DNA of 17,881 nucleotides from Candidatus Collierbacteria bacterium (GTDB lineage Bacteria > Patescibacteriota > Microgenomatia > UBA1400 > MFAQ01). Numbering within the stretch: position 1 is the first letter of the stretch; each line of letters starts with the position of its first letter. The translations under genes and the position numbers were made by a program. Under the pieces are notes generated by a model. That model had not been told where the DNA came from. It saw nothing but the letters and a program-made list of their open reading frames with translations, and made no database searches. Of the stretch, positions 11,203 through 17,881 are shown in pieces. The stretch spans positions 20,083-37,963 of the forward strand of contig DQFC01000038.1 of assembly GCA_003531665.1 (NCBI GenBank), in the 5' to 3' direction.

Positions 11203-11952
11203 ATGATAGAAATGGATAGAGACCCTGCCTTTGGTGAGGTCAAAGAGAAGCTTAAGAGGCTAAATATTGAAGCGATTTTGTTCGATTTGGACGATACTTT
11301 GATCTACACAAGTGAGATTTTTATTTTATTTATGGAGAAATACTCACGTGTGGTGGGGGAGAAAATTGGAGTTGGAGCCATGGAAATGATGCTGGCTTTG
11401 CAAGCAATTAATGATGAAGAATACAAGACAATGGGTGTTAACCCAAAAAGATGGGAGGCTGTAGTTGAAAAACTTGTGGTCAAATTTAGCCATGGAAAAA
11501 AAGAGATCTTGGAAAATCTGGATATTTTGAAGACCATTTACGCGGTAGAGCCAAGAATGCGGACAGGTGTTCGGACGATGTTGGAAATATTAAAGGAGAG
11601 CGGCATAAAGCTTGGTTTGGTGACTCATGCCAACGTGGAGTGGACGGAGTTCAAATTGAACCGTTTGGGGCTTTGGGATTATTTTGATCAGGTGATTATC
11701 GTCGACGAAAACGGACACAAAAAAGCTGATGATTGGGAGAGAGGAATGGAGAGAATGGAAGTTGAGCCAGAAAAATGCTTGGTGGTGGGTGATAGCTTGG
11801 GGGGAGATGTAAGGCCAGGGGATGAATTGGGCGCCAGAACTATATATCTACCTAGTCCTTGGTCTGTTTATAGACATGGTGAAGTACCAGGAAAAACGGT
11901 AGTGATAAGTGAGATATTTGAGCTACTCGCGGCTTTGGATAGGTTAGAGTAA
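11203..11952 (+). CDS. HAD-superfamily hydrolase (phosphoglycolate phosphatase/PpaX-like)
   Basis: 249 aa. The HAD motifs appear in order: motif I FDLDDTL with nucleophile D28 and acid/base D30, an alpha-helical cap (~35-115), motif II LGLVTHA, motif III lysine in HKKADDW, and motif IV VVGDSLGGDV binding Mg2+. The frame is open further upstream through the satellite to 11011, but that part is repeat and tRNA-fragment sequence, so the start must lie after 11176; ATG 11203 fits the 7-nt spacing from TAGAAT, with ATG 11212 as the alternative. Cytosolic phosphatase, substrate not deducible. The stop codon TAA overlaps the -10 box of the downstream tRNA-Ser(GGA). Confidence 0.88.
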   Translation: MIEMDRDPAFGEVKEKLKRLNIEAILFDLDDTLIYTSEIFILFMEKYSRVVGEKIGVGAMEMMLALQAINDEEYKTMGVNPKRWEAVVEKLVVKFSHGKKEILENLDILKTIYAVEPRMRTGVRTMLEILKESGIKLGLVTHANVEWTEFKLNRLGLWDYFDQVIIVDENGHKKADDWERGMERMEVEPEKCLVVGDSLGGDVRPGDELGARTIYLPSPWSVYRHGEVPGKTVVISEIFELLAALDRLE

Positions 11953-11955
11953 AAT
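11950..11955 (+). promoter_or_regulatory. -10 box of tRNA-Ser(GGA)
   Basis: TAAAAT 11 nt before the tRNA; its first three bases are the stop codon of the HAD gene. Confidence 0.5.
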
Positions 11956-11966
11956 ATCCTTTGAAT

Positions 11967-12053
11967 GGAGGAGTCGCCTAGTGGTCTATGGCGCTTGCTT
12001 GGAAAGCAAGTGTGCTTCGGCATACGCGGGTCCGAATCCCGCCTCCTCCGCCA
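11967..12053 (+). tRNA. tRNA-Ser(GGA)
   Basis: Class II tRNA: acceptor GGAGGAG/CTCCTCC, G discriminator, encoded CCA (12051-12053). Anticodon stem CTTGC/GCAAG with loop TTGGAAA gives anticodon GGA; variable arm TGTGC-TTCG-GCATA; T-arm GCGGG-TCCGAAT-CCCGC (TCC instead of TTC in the loop). Confidence 0.95.
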
Positions 12054-12096
12054 AAAACAGATATGGCTACAAAAAGTAAATAATCTTACATTACCA

Positions 12097-12125
12097 TTGA
12101 CGCTGGGTGTGGATGTAGATATGAT
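12097..12125 (+). promoter_or_regulatory. Sigma-70 promoter of the histidine kinase operon
   Basis: TTGACG (12097-12102), exactly 17 bp, TATGAT (12120-12125), then 7 nt to the ATG at 12133. The best promoter in the window; it predicts a transcript starting at the start codon. Confidence 0.72.
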
Positions 12126-12132
12126 TAGATAA

Positions 12133-14700
12133 ATGAACATGGTGAGAGGGGGTTTTTTGGACAGGAAGATAACCATTTGGTTGTTGGCGTTAGGGTTGGT
12201 CCTATTCGGGTATTTTGAAACCAAACAATATACTGCGTGGCTGATATCCGCTAATAGACAACAGATGGGTGAAGATATGTCTTTTTTCCAAAATGCGTTG
12301 GAGATGATAATGCACCGTCGCTTGGATCTAGCTGTGGGGCTTGAGAAGTTTGTGGTGAGTAGGAGTGATACGGAAATAATTAGAGATTTTCCGTTATTTG
12401 CTTCTGGACTGCAAAATGAATTTGAAGGTGTAAGAAATGTAGGTGTGGCTAAAGGAGGAGTCTTGTCCCTAATCTATCCAATAAAAGGAAATGAAGGAGC
12501 GATAAACTATAATCTGATGGCCGATGAGACACCTAGTGTGAAATCGGATATTGCTAAAGCTATCGCATCGAAGGAGCTGGTGGTTAGTACCCCCTTTGAG
12601 CTAAGACAAGGAGGTTTGGGGGTGGCGGCAAGAAAAGCAATTTTTAAGAACAATAACCTTTGGGGATTTATTTCGGTGGTAATAGATGTTCCAACAGCCA
12701 TCAATTACTCGGGTTTGGATAAAGTGTCCCAAAAGACTATGTGGGCTTTGAGAGATGAAAATAAAGTGGTATTTGCGGGAGATAAAATGGTTTTTGCCAA
12801 AGATCCAGCTCTGCTCAGAATTAGATTTGGTGATAATTATTGGGAAATGGGAAGCTTGCCTTCTGGGGGATGGGTTAGTTCCATTTTGGGGAAAGTTCGA
12901 CTTTTTGAATTCGCTTGGATAATCCTGATAATGATAGTGTTGATGTTGGTTAATTACTTGTGGGTATTCGTTCAGAAGTCTTCCGGGAAAATAATTCAGT
13001 GGGGTGGGGTTTGGGAAACCGCAAAACCAGCATTTTGGTATTTGTTTCTTGGCGTGATTTGGATTTTATTTTCCGACAGTATCTTAAGTTACTTAGTAGC
13101 TGACCCTGCGCTTTTTGCGAAGATATCGATAGTCAAGGGGTGGGTGTTTGTGATCGTTACGGCCTTATTACTTTTCTTGTGGACCTCACGATCATTTGAT
13201 AAGCTTGAAACCTTACTATCTTTACTAAAAAAGACTCAGAGGGTGGCTAAATTGGGGTACTATGTGCTGGATATCAGATCCGGTTATTGGGAGGGATCGG
13301 ATGTATTGTTGGAAATGATGGGAATTGATAATAGCTATAAAACAGATGTGGAAGGTTGGCTGAATTTGGTTCATCCTGACCAGAGACAGATGATGAAGAA
13401 TTATTTTATCCATGAAGTATTGGAAGCAAAAAAGCCATTTGATAAAGAATACAAGATATTAAATAGAATGACCGGAGAGGAGCTGTGGGTACATGGGATG
13501 GGTAAGTTAGATTTTGACTTTCAGGGGGAACCAATTAGGATGATAGGAACAATTCAAAACATAAGTGAAAGAAGAAAAGTACAAGAAGAGCTAGCCTCAT
13601 TGTATAGTTTGAATCTGACGGAGAAACAAAAAATGGAAAGTATTTTGAGAGATATTGGAGATGCTGTGTTTGTTACGGATTCAAAAAAAAGAATTGTGTT
13701 GGCAAATATTGCTATGGAAAAATTATTCGGCCTACCGGAAAAAGAAATGACGGGTAAAAAAATCAAGGAAGTGATTAAATTGTCTTATGAATCCTCAGGG
13801 AGAGAGCCCGAAGATTTGATAGATGCCGTATTTAATAAAAAGAAATTGACTTGGCCGACAGAAACTTTGATATTAAAAAATAAGTACGGAACGAAAATAT
13901 CGGTTGATGGGGTAGCCTCTCCCGTAATGGATCAAAATGAAAAATTGGTAGGAACGGTTTGGATTCTTCGGGACGTGACCAAACAACGCGAATTGGAAAA
14001 AATGAGGACCGATTTTATCTCTTTGGCCAGTCATCAGATGAGAACACCTCTGACGGGAATAAAATGGTTTGTAGAGCTATTAAAAGGAGAAGTCACAAAA
14101 ACTACCGGGAAAAGCATCGTAAAATATGTAAATAGCATCGGTGAAAGCAATCAGCGATTGATTGACCTGGTAAATGATTTATTGGTTGTCAGTAAAAATG
14201 ATGAAGGTTTCCTGAGCGTCAAAGACTTGAATGTTTATTCGATCAAAGATATTTGTCAAGAAGCATTGGTGTTGCAAGGTAGATTGTTTGCCGAGAAGAA
14301 TATTCAAGTGGAGGGGATGGATCAAATTCCCGAAAAGTATGAGATTGAGACGGACAAAATTCAGATGATTCAGGTGCTTGGAAATCTGCTGAATAATGCC
14401 GGCAGATATTCTGCCACCGGATCAAAAATCGATATCCGTGTAGAGAAAAAAGGTGGAAACTACATATTTTCGGTAAAAGATAGAGGTTTGGGAATTCCCG
14501 AATCACAGAAACCAAGAGTTTTTCAGAAATTTTTTAGAGCCGATAATGTGGCTAAGAATATTCCCGGGTCTGGTTTGGGTTTGTATTTAGCTAAAAGTAT
14601 AATTGAAGGATATCGAGGAAAAATTTGGTTTGAGTCTAAGGAAGGGAAAGGAACTACGTTTTTTGTAAAATTACCAATTAAACAAAAAAAAGATGGATAA
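12133..14700 (+). CDS. CHASE-PAS-PAS sensor histidine kinase
   Basis: 855 aa. TM1 (~13-29), an extracellular CHASE-like sensor (~60-215, with SLIYPIKGNEGAINYNL typical of CHASE), TM2 (~257-279), two more helices (~299-318, 332-351), then a first PAS/PAC domain (~370-485, closing IGTIQNISERRK) and a second (~505-620, closing WILRDVTKQRELEK). The HisKA domain has phospho-acceptor H634 in LASHQMRTPL. The HATPase domain has N box NLLNNAGRYS, G1 DRGLGIP, F box FQKFFRA and G2 GSGLGLYLAKS. It autophosphorylates on H634 in response to an outside or redox signal and passes phosphate to a response regulator, most likely the overlapping downstream gene. Both in-frame ATGs (12133 and 12139) are possible; 12133 fits the promoter spacing. 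Ligand unknown. Confidence 0.93.
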   Translation: MNMVRGGFLDRKITIWLLALGLVLFGYFETKQYTAWLISANRQQMGEDMSFFQNALEMIMHRRLDLAVGLEKFVVSRSDTEIIRDFPLFASGLQNEFEGVRNVGVAKGGVLSLIYPIKGNEGAINYNLMADETPSVKSDIAKAIASKELVVSTPFELRQGGLGVAARKAIFKNNNLWGFISVVIDVPTAINYSGLDKVSQKTMWALRDENKVVFAGDKMVFAKDPALLRIRFGDNYWEMGSLPSGGWVSSILGKVRLFEFAWIILIMIVLMLVNYLWVFVQKSSGKIIQWGGVWETAKPAFWYLFLGVIWILFSDSILSYLVADPALFAKISIVKGWVFVIVTALLLFLWTSRSFDKLETLLSLLKKTQRVAKLGYYVLDIRSGYWEGSDVLLEMMGIDNSYKTDVEGWLNLVHPDQRQMMKNYFIHEVLEAKKPFDKEYKILNRMTGEELWVHGMGKLDFDFQGEPIRMIGTIQNISERRKVQEELASLYSLNLTEKQKMESILRDIGDAVFVTDSKKRIVLANIAMEKLFGLPEKEMTGKKIKEVIKLSYESSGREPEDLIDAVFNKKKLTWPTETLILKNKYGTKISVDGVASPVMDQNEKLVGTVWILRDVTKQRELEKMRTDFISLASHQMRTPLTGIKWFVELLKGEVTKTTGKSIVKYVNSIGESNQRLIDLVNDLLVVSKNDEGFLSVKDLNVYSIKDICQEALVLQGRLFAEKNIQVEGMDQIPEKYEIETDKIQMIQVLGNLLNNAGRYSATGSKIDIRVEKKGGNYIFSVKDRGLGIPESQKPRVFQKFFRADNVAKNIPGSGLGLYLAKSIIEGYRGKIWFESKEGKGTTFFVKLPIKQKKDG

Positions 14701-15070
14701 CAAGAAAAAGGTGATGATCGTCGAAGACGATGCGGTGTTAGTAAACGCTTTAACTCTGGCGCTGGAGGATGAGGGATACGATATTTCGGTAGCGACAGAC
14801 GGAGAAGAGGCAGAAAGAATGATCCTAAAAGAAGTTCCGGACTTGATTTTATTGGATCTTTTGCTACCAATAAAGAGTGGCTTTGAAGTTTTGAAAGTGG
14901 TTAGGGGAAACTCAGAAACTAAAGATATTTCGGTGGTGATTTTAACCAACTTCGAACAGGAGACAAGTGTAGATGAAGGGATGAGACTCGGCGCCAAAGA
15001 TTACATTGTCAAGGCCAATATCGACATAAAGGATATTCCGATGATTGTGAAAAAATATATGCCCGCCTAA
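14693..15070 (+). CDS. Single-domain response regulator (CheY-like receiver)
   Basis: 125 aa, just a receiver domain. Key residues are all present: acidic pair D12-D13 in VEDD, phospho-acceptor D55 in LLDLLLP, T85 in VVILTNF and K107 in DYIVKA. There is no DNA-binding or enzymatic output domain, so it acts by protein contact or as a phosphate relay. It starts 8 nt before the end of the histidine kinase gene (ATGGATAA overlap), strong evidence that the two form a cognate pair. dnaG follows after 54 nt with its own -10-like box. Confidence 0.93.
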   Translation: MDNKKKVMIVEDDAVLVNALTLALEDEGYDISVATDGEEAERMILKEVPDLILLDLLLPIKSGFEVLKVVRGNSETKDISVVILTNFEQETSVDEGMRLGAKDYIVKANIDIKDIPMIVKKYMPA

Positions 15071-15087
15071 AATAAGGGTGGATTTGG

Positions 15088-15093
15088 TACAAT
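15088..15093 (+). promoter_or_regulatory. -10-like box upstream of dnaG
   Basis: TACAAT 31 nt before the dnaG ATG; would give a ~25-nt 5' UTR with no clear ribosome-binding site. An exception to the leaderless spacing. Confidence 0.35.
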
Positions 15094-15124
15094 CGAAAGG
15101 GATTGATACTAATAAAACCCAAAG

Positions 15125-16891
15125 ATGGAAGATCAAGTTGAGGAAATAAAAAGGAAAACGGATGTAGTGGGTATGATTGGACAGTATGTCAGCTTGAAAA
15201 AGTTAGGAAGGCATCACAAGGGTCTTTGTCCATTTCACTCGGAGAAAACTCCCTCTTTTATGGTAAATGAAGAGATGGGGCTTTATAAGTGCTTCGGTTG
15301 TGGAGCCGGTGGTGATGTGATTAAGTTTTTGATGGAGATCGAAGGGGTTGATTTTCGTGATGCCCTCGAAAGATTAGCTGAAAAAGTTGGGGTAAAACTG
15401 GTTGTTAGAAAGTTTGATACAGGTGGGGATAAACAGAAATTGTTCGAAGTTATGGATTTGGCGGCCCGATATTTTCATTGGTTGTTGACCGACGGAAAAT
15501 CAGGAGAAGAAGCTAGAAAGTATTTGGAAGATAGAAAAATTAACAGTAAACTGATTGAAACATTTAATCTGGGCTATTCTATTTCCGGATGGGATAACTT
15601 GATTAACTATTTAGTAAAGAAAAAAGGATATTCTGAAGAGATTTTGGAAAAGGCGGGTTTGGTTAGCAAAAGAAATGGCGGGGGTTATTACGATAAATTC
15701 CGAGGAAGAATAATGTTTCCACTACAAGACTCAGGAGGGAAGGTGGTCGGATTTACGGGTAGAATCTTACCGAGCCTTGCCAAAGAGGGTGAGCCAAAAT
15801 ACCTAAATTCACCGGAAACGGAGATTTATCATAAAGGACGGATGCTTTACGGATTTTATCAAGCACGTCAAGCCATTAGGGGACAAAAAAGAGCTATTTT
15901 GGTGGAGGGACAGATGGACATGATTAGTTCCTTTGGGGCCGGGGTTACCGAAACGGTGGCGGTAGGGGGAACAGCGCTGACCACTGATCAAGTTGAACTC
16001 CTGGCGAGGTTGGCCACAACAATTTATTTATCTTTGGATGCCGATGAGGCGGGTACGCTGGCAATTAAGAGAGCGGTAGAGCTTGCTGAAAAGAGGGGGT
16101 TGGAAATAAAAGTAGTTCAGATAGATGGAGGGAAGGACCCGGATGAAATTGCAAGAAAATATCCGAATAGGTGGAAAGAGATGGTCGAGGGAGCTGTTGA
16201 TGTTTACGAATTTGTATTGATGAAGTCTTTGGAAAAAAATAATTCGGGAACAGTTTCCGGAATAAAAAAAATTACTGAAGAAGTTGTTCCCTTTATTTCT
16301 AAAATCGAAAATAGTGTGGTTAAAGAAGTTTGGACAAAAAAACTGTCTGAGAAACTGGGAGTAGAGACATCTGTGGTAAGGTCTGAGATGGAAAGAATAA
16401 AATCGGGGAAGAACCCCATTGGAAGATACTCCGATCTACACAATGGCGAGACGGTAATAGTGGACAGTAAGACGGACAAGCTTTCCAGAAGATTGGTAGG
16501 AGGGTTGCTTATTTGTCCAGAGACAAAGCGGAAAGTTAAACTCTGGATGAATAAAGTGAACCTGCCAGGAGCTTCCGGGAAAGCTCTGTCTTGGATCCTT
16601 AGTAGTGAAGAAACAAACCCTGCAAAAATCTCCGAACAAGCTCCGGCTGAACTTAGGGACCTAATCGAAGATGCTTATATGGCAGAGGGAGAGGGAGAAA
16701 CCGAAGAAAAGGATGTTTTGAGCTTGGCGACACAGCTACTGCGAGAGATCATCCGTGAGAGACGTAAAGGACTAATTGAAGAGATGAAGAAGGCCAGAGA
16801 CGTCGGGAACGAGTCAAAAGAAGAGGAATTTTCGAGAGAACTGAGTCTGTTGGATAGAGAGGAGAACAAAATAATGATGCTTTTGGGGTAA
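15125..16891 (+). CDS. dnaG: DNA primase DnaG
   Basis: 588 aa, normal for bacterial primase, which lays RNA primers for replication. The N-terminal zinc-binding domain has C35 and H38 in [12 protein letters not shown] and C56 and C59 in [11 protein letters not shown]. The catalytic core (~110-350) includes [11 protein letters not shown] and GFTGR; the Toprim metal site has E259 in VEGQMD, and D303 and D305 in SLDADEAG, followed by DGGKDPDEI. The C-terminal helicase-interaction region (~400-588) is charged, helical and divergent. ATG 15125 gives the usual N-terminus ([18 protein letters not shown]). It lies directly before rpoD, the classic dnaG-rpoD order of the macromolecular synthesis operon, here without a visible rpsU upstream. 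Confidence 0.96.
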   Translation: MEDQVEEIKRKTDVVGMIGQYVSLKKLGRHHKGLCPFHSEKTPSFMVNEEMGLYKCFGCGAGGDVIKFLMEIEGVDFRDALERLAEKVGVKLVVRKFDTGGDKQKLFEVMDLAARYFHWLLTDGKSGEEARKYLEDRKINSKLIETFNLGYSISGWDNLINYLVKKKGYSEEILEKAGLVSKRNGGGYYDKFRGRIMFPLQDSGGKVVGFTGRILPSLAKEGEPKYLNSPETEIYHKGRMLYGFYQARQAIRGQKRAILVEGQMDMISSFGAGVTETVAVGGTALTTDQVELLARLATTIYLSLDADEAGTLAIKRAVELAEKRGLEIKVVQIDGGKDPDEIARKYPNRWKEMVEGAVDVYEFVLMKSLEKNNSGTVSGIKKITEEVVPFISKIENSVVKEVWTKKLSEKLGVETSVVRSEMERIKSGKNPIGRYSDLHNGETVIVDSKTDKLSRRLVGGLLICPETKRKVKLWMNKVNLPGASGKALSWILSSEETNPAKISEQAPAELRDLIEDAYMAEGEGETEEKDVLSLATQLLREIIRERRKGLIEEMKKARDVGNESKEEEFSRELSLLDREENKIMMLLG

Positions 16892-16909
16892 TTTCGGGCT
16901 CTATTGTGT

Positions 16910-16915
16910 TAAAAT
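16910..16915 (+). promoter_or_regulatory. -10-like box upstream of rpoD
   Basis: TAAAAT preceded by TGT, 13 nt before the chosen ATG at 16929. It could give rpoD its own very short-leader transcript in addition to read-through from dnaG. Confidence 0.4.
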
Positions 16916-16928
16916 GGGAGAGAATATT

Positions 16929-17881
16929 ATGGCCGATAAAAAGAGCGATTCATCCATTCAACTGAAAATAAGAGATATTTTGGCTCTAGGTAAAGAGCAA
17001 GGGTTTGTGACTCAGGATGATATCCTGGAGTATTTTCCTCGTCCAGAAACACAGGTAAATGATCTGGATTATCTTTACGAGCAACTTTTTAAGGCAGATA
17101 TTGATGTGTTTGAAAGCGTGCTGGCCGGACAAGACGCAGAGATTGCGGCGGCTTCAAGTGACCTAGAAAAAGAACTAGAGTCTCTATCCAAGCTGGAAGA
17201 AACCGAGGTAAATGACCCGGTCCGAATGTATCTTAAGGAAATTGGAAGAATTCCACTATTGAAGCGAGATGAAGAGATTGCTCTAGCTCAGAAGGTGGAA
17301 AGAGGAGACAAAAGAGCCAAGGATATGCTGACCAAATCAAACCTAAGGCTGGTGGTCTCGATCGCCAAGAAATATATGGGCAGGGGAATGAGCTTCCTGG
17401 ATTTGATCCAAGAAGGCAACAAGGGATTGATTCGGGCAGTGGAGAAATATGACTGGACCAAAGGATTTAAATTCTCGACCTATGCCACATGGTGGATCCG
17501 TCAAGCAATTACTCGAGCTATAGCTGATCAAGCCAGAACTATTCGTATTCCGGTACACATGGTGGAGACGATAAACAAACTAATTCGAACACAAAGAAAA
17601 CTAATGCAAGACTTGGGGCGTGAGCCTACCGATGAAGAGGTGGCAGAAGAGCTGGAGACGACGCCCGAGAAAGTTAGAGAAATATTGAAGATTGCTCAGA
17701 AGACAACCTCGCTTGAGACCCCAATCGGTGACGATGAAGACTCGCTCTTGGGAGACTTTATCCCGGATGAAAGACAAGCGACCCCATATGAGGCTACCTC
17801 CAGACAACTGATGCATGAGAATCTCGAAGAAGCACTTGGTTCCTTGACCGAACGAGAAAGTAAAGTTCTCAGGATGAGATT
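16929..17881 (+). CDS. rpoD: RNA polymerase primary sigma factor (RpoD/SigA), 3' end cut by window
   Basis: At least 317 codons, running off the window end. An N-terminal region 1.1-like segment (~10-65), then region 1.2 [16 protein letters not shown], region 2 [38 protein letters not shown] and [20 protein letters not shown] (2.3-2.4, which melts and reads the -10), RTIRIPVHM (region 3), and the start of region 4 ([15 protein letters not shown]). The 2.4 sequence is the standard primary-sigma form, which agrees with the TAnnnT boxes seen here. ATG 16929 has a GGGAGAGA before it; an in-frame ATG at 16914 overlaps the -10-like box and is less likely. Last gene of the dnaG-rpoD unit. Confidence 0.95.
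   Translation, partial: MADKKSDSSIQLKIRDILALGKEQGFVTQDDILEYFPRPETQVNDLDYLYEQLFKADIDVFESVLAGQDAEIAAASSDLEKELESLSKLEETEVNDPVRMYLKEIGRIPLLKRDEEIALAQKVERGDKRAKDMLTKSNLRLVVSIAKKYMGRGMSFLDLIQEGNKGLIRAVEKYDWTKGFKFSTYATWWIRQAITRAIADQARTIRIPVHMVETINKLIRTQRKLMQDLGREPTDEEVAEELETTPEKVREILKIAQKTTSLETPIGDDEDSLLGDFIPDERQATPYEATSRQLMHENLEEALGSLTERESKVLRMR

Noticed and set aside
1..17881. TGA recoded as glycine (Gracilibacteria/SR1 code)
   Set aside because: Several well-identified proteins end naturally at TGA (ATPase 3576-3578, phosphodiesterase 4975-4977), and no conserved domain is interrupted by TGA.

Overview
The window looks like a chromosomal segment of a Patescibacteria (Candidate Phyla Radiation) bacterium, possibly Microgenomates-like. 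This is inferred from compact short genes, little Shine-Dalgarno use, several tRNAs without an encoded CCA, stripped-down versions of families (an MgtE transporter with only its membrane domain, a single-domain response regulator) and lineage-typical unknown proteins. TGA acts as a normal stop at several gene ends, so the code appears to be table 11, not the TGA=Gly code of Gracilibacteria/SR1.

Layout. 1-1175 (minus): ssrA (tmRNA, 3' end cut off by the window start), a small unknown gene, and smpB, so both parts of trans-translation lie together. 1240-1911 (plus): a ComF-type phosphoribosyltransferase, divergent from smpB. 1930-4368: a znuA-znuC-znuB-type zinc/manganese ABC importer whose genes overlap. 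4450-4977: a YfcE-type phosphodiesterase. 4978-5531: a tRNA-Ser cluster with several hairpins. 5535-6818 (minus): a GT-C membrane glycosyltransferase, divergent from a DUF202 protein (6841-7077). Next come a two-helix membrane protein, tRNA-Arg(GCG), an unknown 303-aa protein, tRNA-Ser(CGA), a GNAT-like protein with MazG-like and MgtE-like genes after it, tRNA-Arg(CCG), a tRNA-flanked mini-region and an octanucleotide satellite. The right part holds a HAD phosphatase, tRNA-Ser(GGA), a CHASE-PAS histidine kinase overlapping a response regulator, dnaG, and the 5' part of the primary sigma factor gene rpoD.

The most interesting signals are non-coding. (i) Two places downstream of tRNA genes (4988-5148 and 10808-11039) share one architecture: the tRNA 3' end is duplicated as a direct repeat, and between the copies lies a homologous 36-nt hairpin. 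All eight substitutions in the hairpin stem are four compensatory base-pair swaps, around a conserved TTA loop and a conserved G-A mismatch. This could be an undescribed tRNA-targeting mini-element or structured RNA family. (ii) Eleven genes have a TAnnnT -10-like box ending 5-7 nt before the start codon, suggesting pervasive leaderless transcription; one 22-bp gap carries two overlapping divergent boxes. (iii) One tRNA-Ser has the very unusual anticodon ACT. (iv) Sixteen perfect copies of an 8-bp unit abut a promoter.
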